Program-made: the position numbers and the translations under genes
The notes under the pieces: model-generated
Told to the model about the DNA's origin: nothing
Database searches by the model: none
What the model saw: the letters and a program-made list of their open reading frames with translations, nothing else
Shown: one piece after another, positions 1 through 8,397 of the stretch
Layout of the letters: each line of letters opens with the position of its first letter
How positions within the stretch are numbered: the stretch's first letter is position 1
NCBI GenBank assembly: GCA_021734805.1
Contig: JAIPIG010000016.1
Span: 1-45,041 of the forward strand
DNA from: Simkaniaceae bacterium
GTDB lineage: Bacteria > Chlamydiota > Chlamydiia > Chlamydiales > JACRBE01
Direction: 5' to 3'
DNA length: 45,041 nt

Positions 1-176
1 TATACCGGGAGTGATTCAAGAGTTGGAATTTTTAGAAGCCGGCGCACCGATGGTCGATCGGGCCGAAGGCCCTTTACCGAACCGACGCGCTATTGACAAT
101 AGGCAGAGGTGAGGTAAATCGACCAAGCGGGGATGCCGGCGACAAAAAAAACAACTCTTGAATGAGGAGCGGTATA
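1..176 (+). repeat. TATACCG-ended dispersed repeat, copy 1
   Basis: The segment begins TATACCG and ends CGGTATA. Its two ends are imperfect inverted repeats of about 43 bp that share ATTCAAGAGTTG and GCCGGC blocks. Almost the same sequence recurs at 17783-17959, and a diverged inverted copy lies at 15738-15917. The interior holds a small GGGCC/GGCCC hairpin and no credible ORF. It sits directly upstream of fumC, so it may shape that 5' region. It behaves like a non-coding, MITE-like or structured intergenic repeat. No transposase is seen. Confidence 0.8.
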
Positions 177-218
177 TATAAAAACCAATGATTTATTTTT
201 TAAAGGATATCTCAAGCC

Positions 219-1601
219 ATGAGTAAAATGAGAATTGAGCGCGACAGCATGGGCGAAATTGAAGTCGATGATGACAAATATTGGGGAGCTCAATCACAGC
301 GTTCCCTCCTTCATTTTCCTATTGGCTCAAATCATATGCCCCGTTCGATCATCCGCGCAATGGGACTTCTCAAAAAGGCAGCGGCAAGAGTCAATTGTGA
401 TCTCAAAGAATTGCCCCCAGATAAAGCCGATCTCATTATGCGCTCGGCAGACGAAGTGATCAGTGGAAAACTCGATGCCCATTTCCCCCTTAGCATTTGG
501 CAAACGGGCAGTGGGACGCAAAGCAACATGAATTGCAATGAAGTGATCTCCAATCGCGCCATTGAAATGGCAGGCGGCGTGAAAGGCTCTAAAGATCCGA
601 TCCACCCCAATGACCACGTGAATATGTCGCAGTCATCCAACGACACCTTTCCTACTGCAATGCATATTGCAGCAGCAGAGGAAATCCATCACAACCTACT
701 CCCTGCGCTTGGGATAATACACAAAGGCCTAAAAGAAAAAGCAAAGGCCTTTGAATCCGTCATTAAAATCGGCCGCACTCACCTCATGGATGCCACTCCC
801 CTATCCCTCGGACAAGAATTCTCAGGCTATGTAGAGCAGATTCATCAATGTGAAGAGCGCATTATTCAAACACTGCCCCACTTATACCAACTTGCAATTG
901 GGGGAACCGCCGTCGGAACAGGACTTAACACCCATCCGGAATTTGCAGAGCGGATGGCGCAAATACTATCGGGCTATACCCATCTTCCGTTTAAAAGTGC
1001 TCCCAATAAATTTGCAGCCCTTGCTTGCCATGATCCAATTGTTTTTGCAAGCGGCGCACTCAAAACGCTTGCCGTTGCACTGACAAAAATTGCAACGGAT
1101 ATCTCCTTTTTAGGATCAGGCCCCCGTTGTGGTCTATTTGAGCTCGAACTACCCGCTAATGAACCCGGTTCATCCATCATGCCGGGTAAAGTCAACCCAA
1201 CCCAATGTGAAGCGATGAATATGGTCTGTGCACAAGTCATGGGGTATGATCTCGCCATTACAATCGGTGGCTCAAGAGGAAATTTTGAACTCAACGTATT
1301 TAAACCGATGATGATCTATAACTTTCTTCATTCGATTGAACTCCTATCTGATAGTATGCGCTCTATGACGACATTTTGTATCAACGGGATCAAAGTCAAT
1401 CAGAAACGAATCGATTACTATTTACACCATTCTCTTATGCTCGTCACAGCTCTTAATCCCATCATCGGCTATGATAACGCCGCTAAAATTGCTAAAAAAG
1501 CTTTTGAAGAAAACAAATCTCTCAGAGAAGCAGCTCTTGAACTCAAGCTGCTCTCAGCTGAGGCATTTGACCGAGCAGTCGATCCCGGCAAGATGATCTA
1601 A
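219..1601 (+). CDS. fumC: Fumarate hydratase, class II
   Basis: Fumarase catalyses the reversible hydration of fumarate to L-malate in the TCA cycle in the cytosol. The 460-residue length is normal for class II fumarase. The N-terminus has the [16 protein letters not shown] block, followed by [14 protein letters not shown] near residues 95-110 and [12 protein letters not shown]. The superfamily signature [13 protein letters not shown] starts near residue 317; its flexible loop carries the catalytic serine. These features separate it from aspartase and argininosuccinate lyase relatives, although aspartase is a close cousin. The ATG at 219 follows an AAAGGA at about 201-206; an ATG at 228 is an alternative. 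It converges with the glycosidase gene, with a single base between the ORFs. Confidence 0.95.
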   Translation: MSKMRIERDSMGEIEVDDDKYWGAQSQRSLLHFPIGSNHMPRSIIRAMGLLKKAAARVNCDLKELPPDKADLIMRSADEVISGKLDAHFPLSIWQTGSGTQSNMNCNEVISNRAIEMAGGVKGSKDPIHPNDHVNMSQSSNDTFPTAMHIAAAEEIHHNLLPALGIIHKGLKEKAKAFESVIKIGRTHLMDATPLSLGQEFSGYVEQIHQCEERIIQTLPHLYQLAIGGTAVGTGLNTHPEFAERMAQILSGYTHLPFKSAPNKFAALACHDPIVFASGALKTLAVALTKIATDISFLGSGPRCGLFELELPANEPGSSIMPGKVNPTQCEAMNMVCAQVMGYDLAITIGGSRGNFELNVFKPMMIYNFLHSIELLSDSMRSMTTFCINGIKVNQKRIDYYLHHSLMLVTALNPIIGYDNAAKIAKKAFEENKSLREAALELKLLSAEAFDRAVDPGKMI

Positions 1602-1602
1602 T

Positions 1603-3063
1603 TTACCTGCGTCTTTTGCGATTTTTTTTGGGCGCTGCTTTCTTTTGCACTACCGGCTTAGGCTCTACCTTCTTTTTAGGTGCAATCTTTGGCGTCACTT
1701 TAGGTGCCGCCTTAGCTTCAACTTGTGGCCGATACAATTTGACTGCATTGACATAAGCCTCTGCGCCCTTCTTTAACTTGAAAGTGTGCCCCTTCAAGTC
1801 GTAATTATACAGGCCAAATTTTTTCTCAAAGCCAAAATCCCACTCAAAGCTATCGTTAAGAGTCCAATAGAATGCACCCTTTAATTGCACGCCATTTTGA
1901 ATCGCAAGCTGCATATTTTTCAGTTGAGCTTTGATCCATTCCGGAGATATTTGATCCTTATGTTCGCTGATCCCAAACTCAGTAATATAGACCGGAATAT
2001 TTAAGTCTTTACATTCAATGAGAGCGTGATAAAGCCCTTTGAGAGACACGGCTTGATCCAATTTTTCAATATCTTTTTGATCATTAGCTGTTGAAGTCGA
2101 AAACCTCTCCCTTAGCATCTGCATGCTAAAGAGAAGCTCCGTATAGTAATCAACCCCAATAAAGTCCATCATTCGAGAGGCAGGCATTAACGCATGGGGA
2201 GCAATCCCCCCCAATAAGCCATAATTAAGGGTAAACGTGCCTGTTTTAAGGGCATCAAAAATGGCCTGATGAAAGAGATATGTGAAATGCGATGCAAGCA
2301 TATTTGTCATCCCATACCACGACTGATTAGAAACAAATTTTACAAATTGATGGGCTAAACCAATTTGTACATTGCGTCCATTAGGGTGTTTTTTCCAAGC
2401 CGTATAAAGCGTTTGGTGAGCAGCAAGCATATTTTTAATGACATGAGCGCCGCTTGTCAAATCTCTCACTTTTCCGGGAGGATATTGTCCAAAGACATAT
2501 CCCTGCATTGCATAAACACCCGGCTTATTTATTGTACACCATAGCTTAACTCGATCGGAAAATCGGTTGAACATCTTTTGAGCAAACCGGAGAAAAAAGC
2601 GATTATTCTCTTCACGGGTAAATCCGCCTAAAGCTTCAAACCAGATGGGGTGGGAAAAATGATGCAGAGTCACCATTGGAGTCATCCCCGCTTTGAGGAG
2701 CTGATTGATCAATTGACTATAGTGCTCTATTGCCACTTCGTCAAATTGCCCCTCTTTAGGCTCAATTTTTGACCACTCAATTGAAAACCGATAGGCATTC
2801 ACTCCAAGCTGCTTGAGTTGTTCGATCGTTTGAGGGATAGCCAAATAATGCCGAGTTGACTCCCCTGACTGATCGCCATTAACGATATGTCCTTTTGTTT
2901 TTTCCCAAGCGGCCCAATTGGATTCGGGACAAAGAGCTGCTCCTGAATTTTGATACTCGTTTGTCGCAACTCCCCATAAGAAATCTTTGGGAAAGATTTG
3001 ATTTTCCGCAGAATGTAAGGTCATTGTCGCTATTGCCACCATACACATCACTAAGCACTTCAT
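1603..3063 (-). CDS. Secreted glycoside hydrolase family 1-like protein, acid/base Glu replaced by Lys
   Basis: This is a GH1 (beta-glucosidase-like) TIM-barrel protein of about 486 residues. I start it at the ATG at 3063, because GGAG lies 7 nt upstream; a TTG four codons earlier also keeps the frame open. Residues 1-18 (MKCLVMCMVAIATMTLHSA) form a signal peptide, so it is probably exported. The GH1 N-terminal block FPKDFLWGVATNEYQ follows. The nucleophile motif YITEFG retains its Glu (E362). The acid/base motif, normally T-x-NEP, reads TINKP, with Lys at 180. The last ~40 residues are rich in Lys, Pro and Ala. Loss of the acid/base residue predicts poor or altered hydrolysis: it could be a transglycosidase, a sugar-binding protein or a dead enzyme. 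The family call is firm and the activity is not. Confidence 0.85.
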   Translation of the reverse strand: MKCLVMCMVAIATMTLHSAENQIFPKDFLWGVATNEYQNSGAALCPESNWAAWEKTKGHIVNGDQSGESTRHYLAIPQTIEQLKQLGVNAYRFSIEWSKIEPKEGQFDEVAIEHYSQLINQLLKAGMTPMVTLHHFSHPIWFEALGGFTREENNRFFLRFAQKMFNRFSDRVKLWCTINKPGVYAMQGYVFGQYPPGKVRDLTSGAHVIKNMLAAHQTLYTAWKKHPNGRNVQIGLAHQFVKFVSNQSWYGMTNMLASHFTYLFHQAIFDALKTGTFTLNYGLLGGIAPHALMPASRMMDFIGVDYYTELLFSMQMLRERFSTSTANDQKDIEKLDQAVSLKGLYHALIECKDLNIPVYITEFGISEHKDQISPEWIKAQLKNMQLAIQNGVQLKGAFYWTLNDSFEWDFGFEKKFGLYNYDLKGHTFKLKKGAEAYVNAVKLYRPQVEAKAAPKVTPKIAPKKKVEPKPVVQKKAAPKKNRKRRR

Positions 3064-3118
3064 CACGTTCTCCAATTTTTAAAGAATTCGCAAACATTAA
3101 ATTAAAAAAATATTTACC

Positions 3119-3144
3119 TGACAAGGAAAATTTTTTCTTGTCAG
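3119..3144. promoter_or_regulatory. Palindrome between the divergent glycosidase and btaA genes
   Basis: CTGACAAG at 3119-3126 and CTTGTCAG at 3137-3144 are perfect inverted arms around an AT-rich centre. They lie in the 162-bp divergent region between the glycosidase and the BtaA-like gene. The site could be an operator for either gene or a small hairpin. Nothing distinguishes these options in the sequence. Confidence 0.4.
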
Positions 3145-3225
3145 ACGTGACCCTTCAAATTGATCATTGATTTTTTAAATTAACAATTATAATAGGAGCA
3201 ATATGTAATAATACCGGGTAAATAA

Positions 3226-4305
3226 ATGACGTTATTTTATTCAAAACTTAGTTACAGCTTTGGTAATGAAGATTGGATTACCGAAAAAAAGGCTCTGCAA
3301 ATCGAACCGAATCATACCGTTGTTTGTGTGACTGCAAGCGGAGATCGCCCCCTCAACCTCCTCCTTAATGACTGTCATCGCATCATTTCCGTCGATGCAA
3401 ACCCCATTCAAACACATCTGCTTGATCTTAAATGCAATGCAATGAAGCATCTTGATTTCTATAGCTTTTTAGAATTCTTAGGGATTACAAATAATCAGAA
3501 AAAAAAGACGCTGCCGAGAAAAATCTATGAGAATTTAAACGAAGAATCTAAAACTTTTTGGGTTCAGCATATGAACCTCATTGAAAAAGGAATTATCTAT
3601 CAAGGACAAGTCGAAAAGGTTTGTCAATATCTCGCAATCTTTATCCGCTGTTTTCGAGGCTTTAGCATTTCTAAGCTCACTTCATTTGACTCACTCGATG
3701 AACAAAGAGAATTTGTAGCAAAAAATTGGGATAGGCCCTTTTGGCGGCGCATCTTTCAAATCGCCCTGAATCCAAAATATTCCAAATTCTATATCGATGA
3801 TCCGGGACTCACTCATTTCATCGGTCCCAATATCAATCCGGGAGATTACATTTATGACCGAATGCATAAAAGTTTGAATCAGTTTTTAGCGAAAGAAAAC
3901 CCCCTTTTTTCCCTTGTCCTAAATGGCTATGTCCAAGAAGCAGCTTTTGCTCCTCATATGAAAATCGAATACGCACCGCTGATCAAATCAAGACTTGATC
4001 GCCTGAGCTATAAAACGGAAAATATGATCGATTTTCTAGAAAAACAACCCCCTGAAAGTATCGATCGTTTCTCCTTTTCGGATATTGCTTCATACATGTC
4101 TGAAAAAGATTTCAATCGCATGCTTAGAGCAATGATTCACTGTGCAAAACCAAAGGCCCGTTTTTGTATACGGCAATTCTTATCCGATCATCAAATCGAC
4201 AAAGATATTCAAGGGCATTTACATCGCGAACCCACTTTGGAGAAAGAACTCGATGAGGAAGACAAATGCTTCCTCTATCGCTTTATGACGGGCGCAATCA
4301 CTTAA
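3226..4305 (+). CDS. DUF3419/BtaA-like S-adenosylmethionine 3-amino-3-carboxypropyl transferase
   Basis: The protein is 359 residues long. The N-terminal block TASGDRPLNLLLN, then IISVDANPIQTHLLDLKCNA and FLEFLG, is the pattern of the DUF3419/BtaA family. In this family SAM donates its 3-amino-3-carboxypropyl group to diacylglycerol, the first step of betaine-lipid (DGTS) synthesis. A central SFSDIASYMSEKDFNRML block also fits a Rossmann-like SAM enzyme. The partner N-methyltransferase BtaB is neither fused nor adjacent. Function is therefore inferred from family resemblance only, and another acceptor is possible. The gene converges with rseP and the two 3' ends overlap by 8 bp. No strong ribosome-binding site precedes the ATG. 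Confidence 0.75.
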   Translation: MTLFYSKLSYSFGNEDWITEKKALQIEPNHTVVCVTASGDRPLNLLLNDCHRIISVDANPIQTHLLDLKCNAMKHLDFYSFLEFLGITNNQKKKTLPRKIYENLNEESKTFWVQHMNLIEKGIIYQGQVEKVCQYLAIFIRCFRGFSISKLTSFDSLDEQREFVAKNWDRPFWRRIFQIALNPKYSKFYIDDPGLTHFIGPNINPGDYIYDRMHKSLNQFLAKENPLFSLVLNGYVQEAAFAPHMKIEYAPLIKSRLDRLSYKTENMIDFLEKQPPESIDRFSFSDIASYMSEKDFNRMLRAMIHCAKPKARFCIRQFLSDHQIDKDIQGHLHREPTLEKELDEEDKCFLYRFMTGAIT

Positions 4306-6250
4306 AATATTGAGAAATGATGCGCATCACATCTTGAAATGTGACATAGATAATCAACCCAAATAGCAAGACAAAAAATGGAATCGTTAATCGTTCCATC
4401 ACTTTGGTTTTGATTTTCTTTTTTGAAACCATTTCATAGAGTGAAAAACAGATATGGCCCCCATCGAGGACGGGAATGGGAAGTAAATTGGTAATTCCAA
4501 GACCTAAACTGATCAATCCAAGCCAATAAAGGGCCTCTTTAAATCCGATGGTCCAACCGTGATGAAGGGCTTGAACAAATCCAACAGGCCCCGTTAGCCA
4601 TTTTGGATTGAGATGCCCCGTAAACAAGCCGACAAACGTGCGGTATGAATCGGAAATAACATCTCCCATCATAGCAAAAGGATTGGGATTATAGATGACT
4701 TGTCGATCCGTGAGAGCAATCCCCAACATGAGTTGTTGTTTATAAAGATCAAACTGCTTTAAGGCCACTTTGCGTTGCGTCGGATCTTTAATGGCATTAA
4801 TTTTTTGCTCATATTGTTGGAGATAAGCTTGATAATTCTGAGCATAATCTGCCGGAAAATTAAATTCGCTCTGTTTCAATGGCCGAATGGGTTTAAGAAG
4901 ATATAAGTCACCTATTTGGCTGAGTCCATCTTTTAATCCAACAGACGCGCTTAATCGAGCAAGATCTTTATATTGCAGTGAATCGACAAACGATTGGTCT
5001 TCATTTTTCCAAAGCAGTGGTGGATAGCTCGCATTGCGTTGAACAATAATGCGCACGACCTTGTGTTGTAATTGACTGAGCACATCATATCCTGTCGAGA
5101 TCGGTGTCCCATCAATGGCTACAATACGATCCCCTTTCTTGAGAATGACTTGATTGCTATAAAGACTTTGATGTGCCGGATTTGTCTCATTGAGATCATC
5201 ATCAATAAAATTAAAGTGCTGCTTCACAACCCCATTTGAAGAAATATCATAAGGGATAAAATAAAGATCTTTAGTTTCCCCCTTGAGATTGAGTTCATGC
5301 TGCCAATCTCCCAGTTCCTGCAAATCACTGGGCGCGATACGCAAATCTCTGACTTTAAATTTTGAAATCCGAGCCGTAAGCATTTGGTCATCGCGTATAA
5401 ATGAAATCAATGCATCTTGTTGATTTAAAATATGATTGAGTTGCTGAATAGAAAAAATCAATTCTCCATTCATCCAAACAATCCGATCCCCTCTTTGAAT
5501 TCCGCTGTGCTTCATCGGAGAATCTTCGGCAATGGCATTATCACCCACCTTATACATATCGTCATAAATGAGAAACCGTGCAGGCTGCATGATCCCAAAT
5601 GTTTTCAAGCCCTGTTCTCCGTAATTGGGGTCGGGATAGGATTGAATTGAATACTTAAAGGGAATTTTATTTTGCGTATAATAATTGATGTCTTCACCGG
5701 CAATCGTCACTTGATCACCTGATAAAACAGCTGAATAGAGAAGATCTTTAAAGCCTCTGAAGGCATGTCCGTCGATCCGATCGATCTCATCTCCCGGACG
5801 CACCCCTTTCTGAAAGAGTTCACTTTGAGGATCCACCCAACCGATGATCTTAGTGTGGTCCGAAAAGGATTGACTGCGCCCCCCCAAAATCCAGATGGTT
5901 GAAAAAACAAAGAAGGCAAAGACAATATTTACAATAGGTCCCATGGCAATGACCTTAATGCGCTTCCAAGGACTGCTGCGATAAAAGCCCCCTTCAACCT
6001 GATAGGGATCGGTATCTTTTTCACGATCAAAACCGGCAATTTTGACATACCCTCCAAAAAGAATGAGACAAAACCGCCACTCGACATCCCCCACTTTCCA
6101 TTTCAAAAGGGGCTTGCCAAATCCAATGCTGAACACTTCAACTTTCATTCCATTGCGTCTGGCAACAATGTAGTGACCGAGTTCGTGAATAAAAACAATA
6201 AATGTCAGGCCAAGACCGGCAAGAATAAAATAAATCAAATTCATGATCAT
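4298..6250 (-). CDS. rseP: RIP metalloprotease, RseP/site-2 protease family
   Basis: An M50 intramembrane zinc protease of 650 residues. The first transmembrane helix carries the zinc motif HELGH (H22, E23, H26), followed by the conserved SIGFGKPLLKWK segment. PDZ-like regions lie in the middle (GDEIDRIDGHAF near 155, GDRIVWMNGE near 250, GDRIVAIDGTPI near 375). The C-terminal helix carries LLPIPVLDGGH, whose Asp (about residue 596) is the third zinc ligand. At 650 residues it is longer than E. coli RseP (about 450) because of an enlarged periplasmic region. In bacteria these enzymes cut anti-sigma factors or signal-peptide remnants; the substrate here is unknown. The ATG overlaps the dxr stop by 4 nt, as the last gene of the mrp-ytg-dxr operon. 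The order matches Chlamydia CT071-CT072. Confidence 0.93.
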   Translation of the reverse strand: MIMNLIYFILAGLGLTFIVFIHELGHYIVARRNGMKVEVFSIGFGKPLLKWKVGDVEWRFCLILFGGYVKIAGFDREKDTDPYQVEGGFYRSSPWKRIKVIAMGPIVNIVFAFFVFSTIWILGGRSQSFSDHTKIIGWVDPQSELFQKGVRPGDEIDRIDGHAFRGFKDLLYSAVLSGDQVTIAGEDINYYTQNKIPFKYSIQSYPDPNYGEQGLKTFGIMQPARFLIYDDMYKVGDNAIAEDSPMKHSGIQRGDRIVWMNGELIFSIQQLNHILNQQDALISFIRDDQMLTARISKFKVRDLRIAPSDLQELGDWQHELNLKGETKDLYFIPYDISSNGVVKQHFNFIDDDLNETNPAHQSLYSNQVILKKGDRIVAIDGTPISTGYDVLSQLQHKVVRIIVQRNASYPPLLWKNEDQSFVDSLQYKDLARLSASVGLKDGLSQIGDLYLLKPIRPLKQSEFNFPADYAQNYQAYLQQYEQKINAIKDPTQRKVALKQFDLYKQQLMLGIALTDRQVIYNPNPFAMMGDVISDSYRTFVGLFTGHLNPKWLTGPVGFVQALHHGWTIGFKEALYWLGLISLGLGITNLLPIPVLDGGHICFSLYEMVSKKKIKTKVMERLTIPFFVLLFGLIIYVTFQDVMRIISQYFK

Positions 6251-7398
6251 GATAAAACCCCTTCAAGGTTCTGCGCTTGTCTTCGCGCTTCAGTATCGAT
6301 TTCTTTAATATTTTCTAATGTTAAATGATGTGTTACCTGGTGCGCTTGGCACAAATCTTCAAGAAGATCTACAATATCAAACCAACTGATTTCTTCTTTT
6401 AGGAATCGCTCAACAAGAACCTCATTTGCAGCATTCATAAAGCAAGGCAGGCTCCCGCCACGACGAATCGCCTCTCTTGCCAATTCAATCGCCTTAAATT
6501 TTTTCGAATCAAGCGGATAAAATTCGAGCTCACAAAAGCGGGTAAGATCAAATCGCTTTAAATGCGTATCCAACCGGTTGGGATAAGTAAGCGCATATTG
6601 AATCGGCAATTGCATGTTGGGATATGACATTTGTGCAAGAAGGCTCCCATCTGCATATTCCACCATACTGTGGATGATACTCTGAGGATGGATGACGACA
6701 TCAATTTGCTCTAAGGTCGCGCCAAACAACCAATGAGCTTCAATCATCTCAAGTCCTTTATTCATCAATGTTGATGAATCAATCGTTACTTTTTTTCCCA
6801 TTTTCCAAGTGGGATGCTTTAAGGCATCACTCGGAGAAATGTGCTTGAGCTGATTGACGTCTTTTTTGAAGAAAGGCCCCCCGGAGGCAGTTAAAATCAA
6901 ACGGCTAAAACCGGTTGAGCGAGCCGGATCATGCAGGCATTGAAAAAGGGCGCTATGCTCACTATCGACGGGAATAATTTCCGCTTTTGACTCTTGGGCC
7001 GCATCCATGATGAGTTTGCCGGCAGCAACAAGTGACTCCTTGTTGGCTAAAGCAATGCGCTTTCCCGCTTTCGCAGCAAAATAGGTCGGCTCAATGCCGA
7101 TAGACCCAACGATTGCAGACACAACCGTATCAATTTCAGGAAGCATAGCGATTTCCTTAAGCCCGGGCATTCCAACGAGAATCTCGGTATTGGGCAATGC
7201 TTTTTGCAAGACACCCACATGCTCCGCATCATAGATACAAACATATTTTGGGGAAAACTGCTTGGCCTGCCGGATAAGTAAATGCACATTGCTCTTGGCG
7301 GCTAAGGCAGTCACTTCAAATAATTCGGGATAGTGCTCCACAACCTTCAGCGTTTGTGTGCCAATGGAACCTGTACTACCGAGTATTGCTAAACGCAT
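6247..7398 (-). CDS. dxr: 1-deoxy-D-xylulose 5-phosphate reductoisomerase
   Basis: The enzyme converts 1-deoxyxylulose 5-phosphate to MEP using NADPH, the committed step of the non-mevalonate isoprenoid pathway in the cytosol. At 383 residues it is near the usual length. Visible motifs are GSTGSIGTQTL at the N-terminus (NADPH fold), LANKESLV, PVDSEHSALFQ (metal and substrate site), LTASGGPF, GKKVTIDSSTLMNKGLEMIEA and HPQSIIHSMVEY. It starts 6 nt after the ytgD stop and overlaps rseP by 4 nt, so it is almost certainly co-transcribed with the metal transporter. That unusual pairing is conserved in Chlamydia. Confidence 0.96.
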   Translation of the reverse strand: MRLAILGSTGSIGTQTLKVVEHYPELFEVTALAAKSNVHLLIRQAKQFSPKYVCIYDAEHVGVLQKALPNTEILVGMPGLKEIAMLPEIDTVVSAIVGSIGIEPTYFAAKAGKRIALANKESLVAAGKLIMDAAQESKAEIIPVDSEHSALFQCLHDPARSTGFSRLILTASGGPFFKKDVNQLKHISPSDALKHPTWKMGKKVTIDSSTLMNKGLEMIEAHWLFGATLEQIDVVIHPQSIIHSMVEYADGSLLAQMSYPNMQLPIQYALTYPNRLDTHLKRFDLTRFCELEFYPLDSKKFKAIELAREAIRRGGSLPCFMNAANEVLVERFLKEEISWFDIVDLLEDLCQAHQVTHHLTLENIKEIDTEARRQAQNLEGVLS

Positions 7399-7404
7399 AA
7401 ATTG

Positions 7405-8397
7405 TCACTCACTTGTCGCTACATCATTTTTCCGGAAAACGACTTTTCTCTTAGAGAAAACAAAAATAACACACAGTATAAAAAAAATCAGTAAAAAGAC
7501 GATATTGATCCCGGACGTCGATAGGGGAATTTTATTCACGGATAAGAGATGGCGCGACAAGGCAACTGAAAAAAAGGAACAAATCAGAGTAATGAGACTC
7601 GCCGATAAACACAGAGTATGCAGGCGCACAACAAAGAAACGGGCCGATAAAATCGGTGCCGTCAAAAAGGAAAGGACTAAAATGACACCCACAGCTCGAA
7701 ATCCCGCCATAATGGTCAAAGTCGTCTGAAAGAGCAAGATCAAGTCAATCCAACCCACCCTTATCCCCAAACTCTTAGCGAAGAAAAAATCAAACGTTGA
7801 AATCTTATACCAGTGATATAAAACCCCCATAAACGTGAGATTGAACGCCAAAACAAATAAGGCGAGGTTCAAATCATTTTTATGAATCGCATCGACATTC
7901 CCCATAATGGCTTCGACACCAATATGTAAATTGCGACTAAATAAAGTGACCATCAAAATCCCCAACGCAAAGAGCATCGTAAAGACAAGGCCAATGCTCG
8001 CATCCTCTTGCAAGTTAAATTTGCGCAAAAAAAGGTGTGTTAGAAGCGCTGTAATCAGCGCGGTTAAAATACTGGCTATGAAAAGCCTTGGAAGATCCAA
8101 AACAATCCCCCCCGATAGAGAAAGCCCCCCATACCGAGAGAGAATAATGACCGTTAAAACAATGCCTAATAGTGTCGTATGTGATAGGGCATTAGCCTGC
8201 ATACAGGATCGTCTCAACACAAGAAAAGCCCCAATCAGCGCTGTCGAAATCCCCAAAATCCCCAAAGTAAAAATTTGCAGCTCATCCGAAACCATAGGCA
8301 CTTGACCGGTGATTACTTTAAAAAAGCGGCTCAAAAAAAGGGCAATGAACTCAAAAAAATCAACGCCCCAGTAGGGATTGACCCCCTCTTTTCCCAT
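7405..8397 (-). CDS. ytgD: Metal ABC transporter permease YtgD
   Basis: A polytopic permease of 330 residues from the ZnuB/TroD/MntB family. It forms the membrane channel of a Mn/Fe/Zn ABC importer together with YtgC. It contains about eight hydrophobic helices, the GILGISTALIGAFLVLRRSCMQANALSHTTL block typical of the first helices in this family, and a late FRAVGVILVLSFLTAPILSA segment. The start codon shares one base with the ytgC stop (TAATG), which indicates translational coupling. The order A-B-C-D followed by dxr matches Chlamydia CT067-CT071. The family is certain; the metal is not readable from the permease. Confidence 0.92.
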   Translation of the reverse strand: MGKEGVNPYWGVDFFEFIALFLSRFFKVITGQVPMVSDELQIFTLGILGISTALIGAFLVLRRSCMQANALSHTTLLGIVLTVIILSRYGGLSLSGGIVLDLPRLFIASILTALITALLTHLFLRKFNLQEDASIGLVFTMLFALGILMVTLFSRNLHIGVEAIMGNVDAIHKNDLNLALFVLAFNLTFMGVLYHWYKISTFDFFFAKSLGIRVGWIDLILLFQTTLTIMAGFRAVGVILVLSFLTAPILSARFFVVRLHTLCLSASLITLICSFFSVALSRHLLSVNKIPLSTSGINIVFLLIFFILCVIFVFSKRKVVFRKNDVATSE

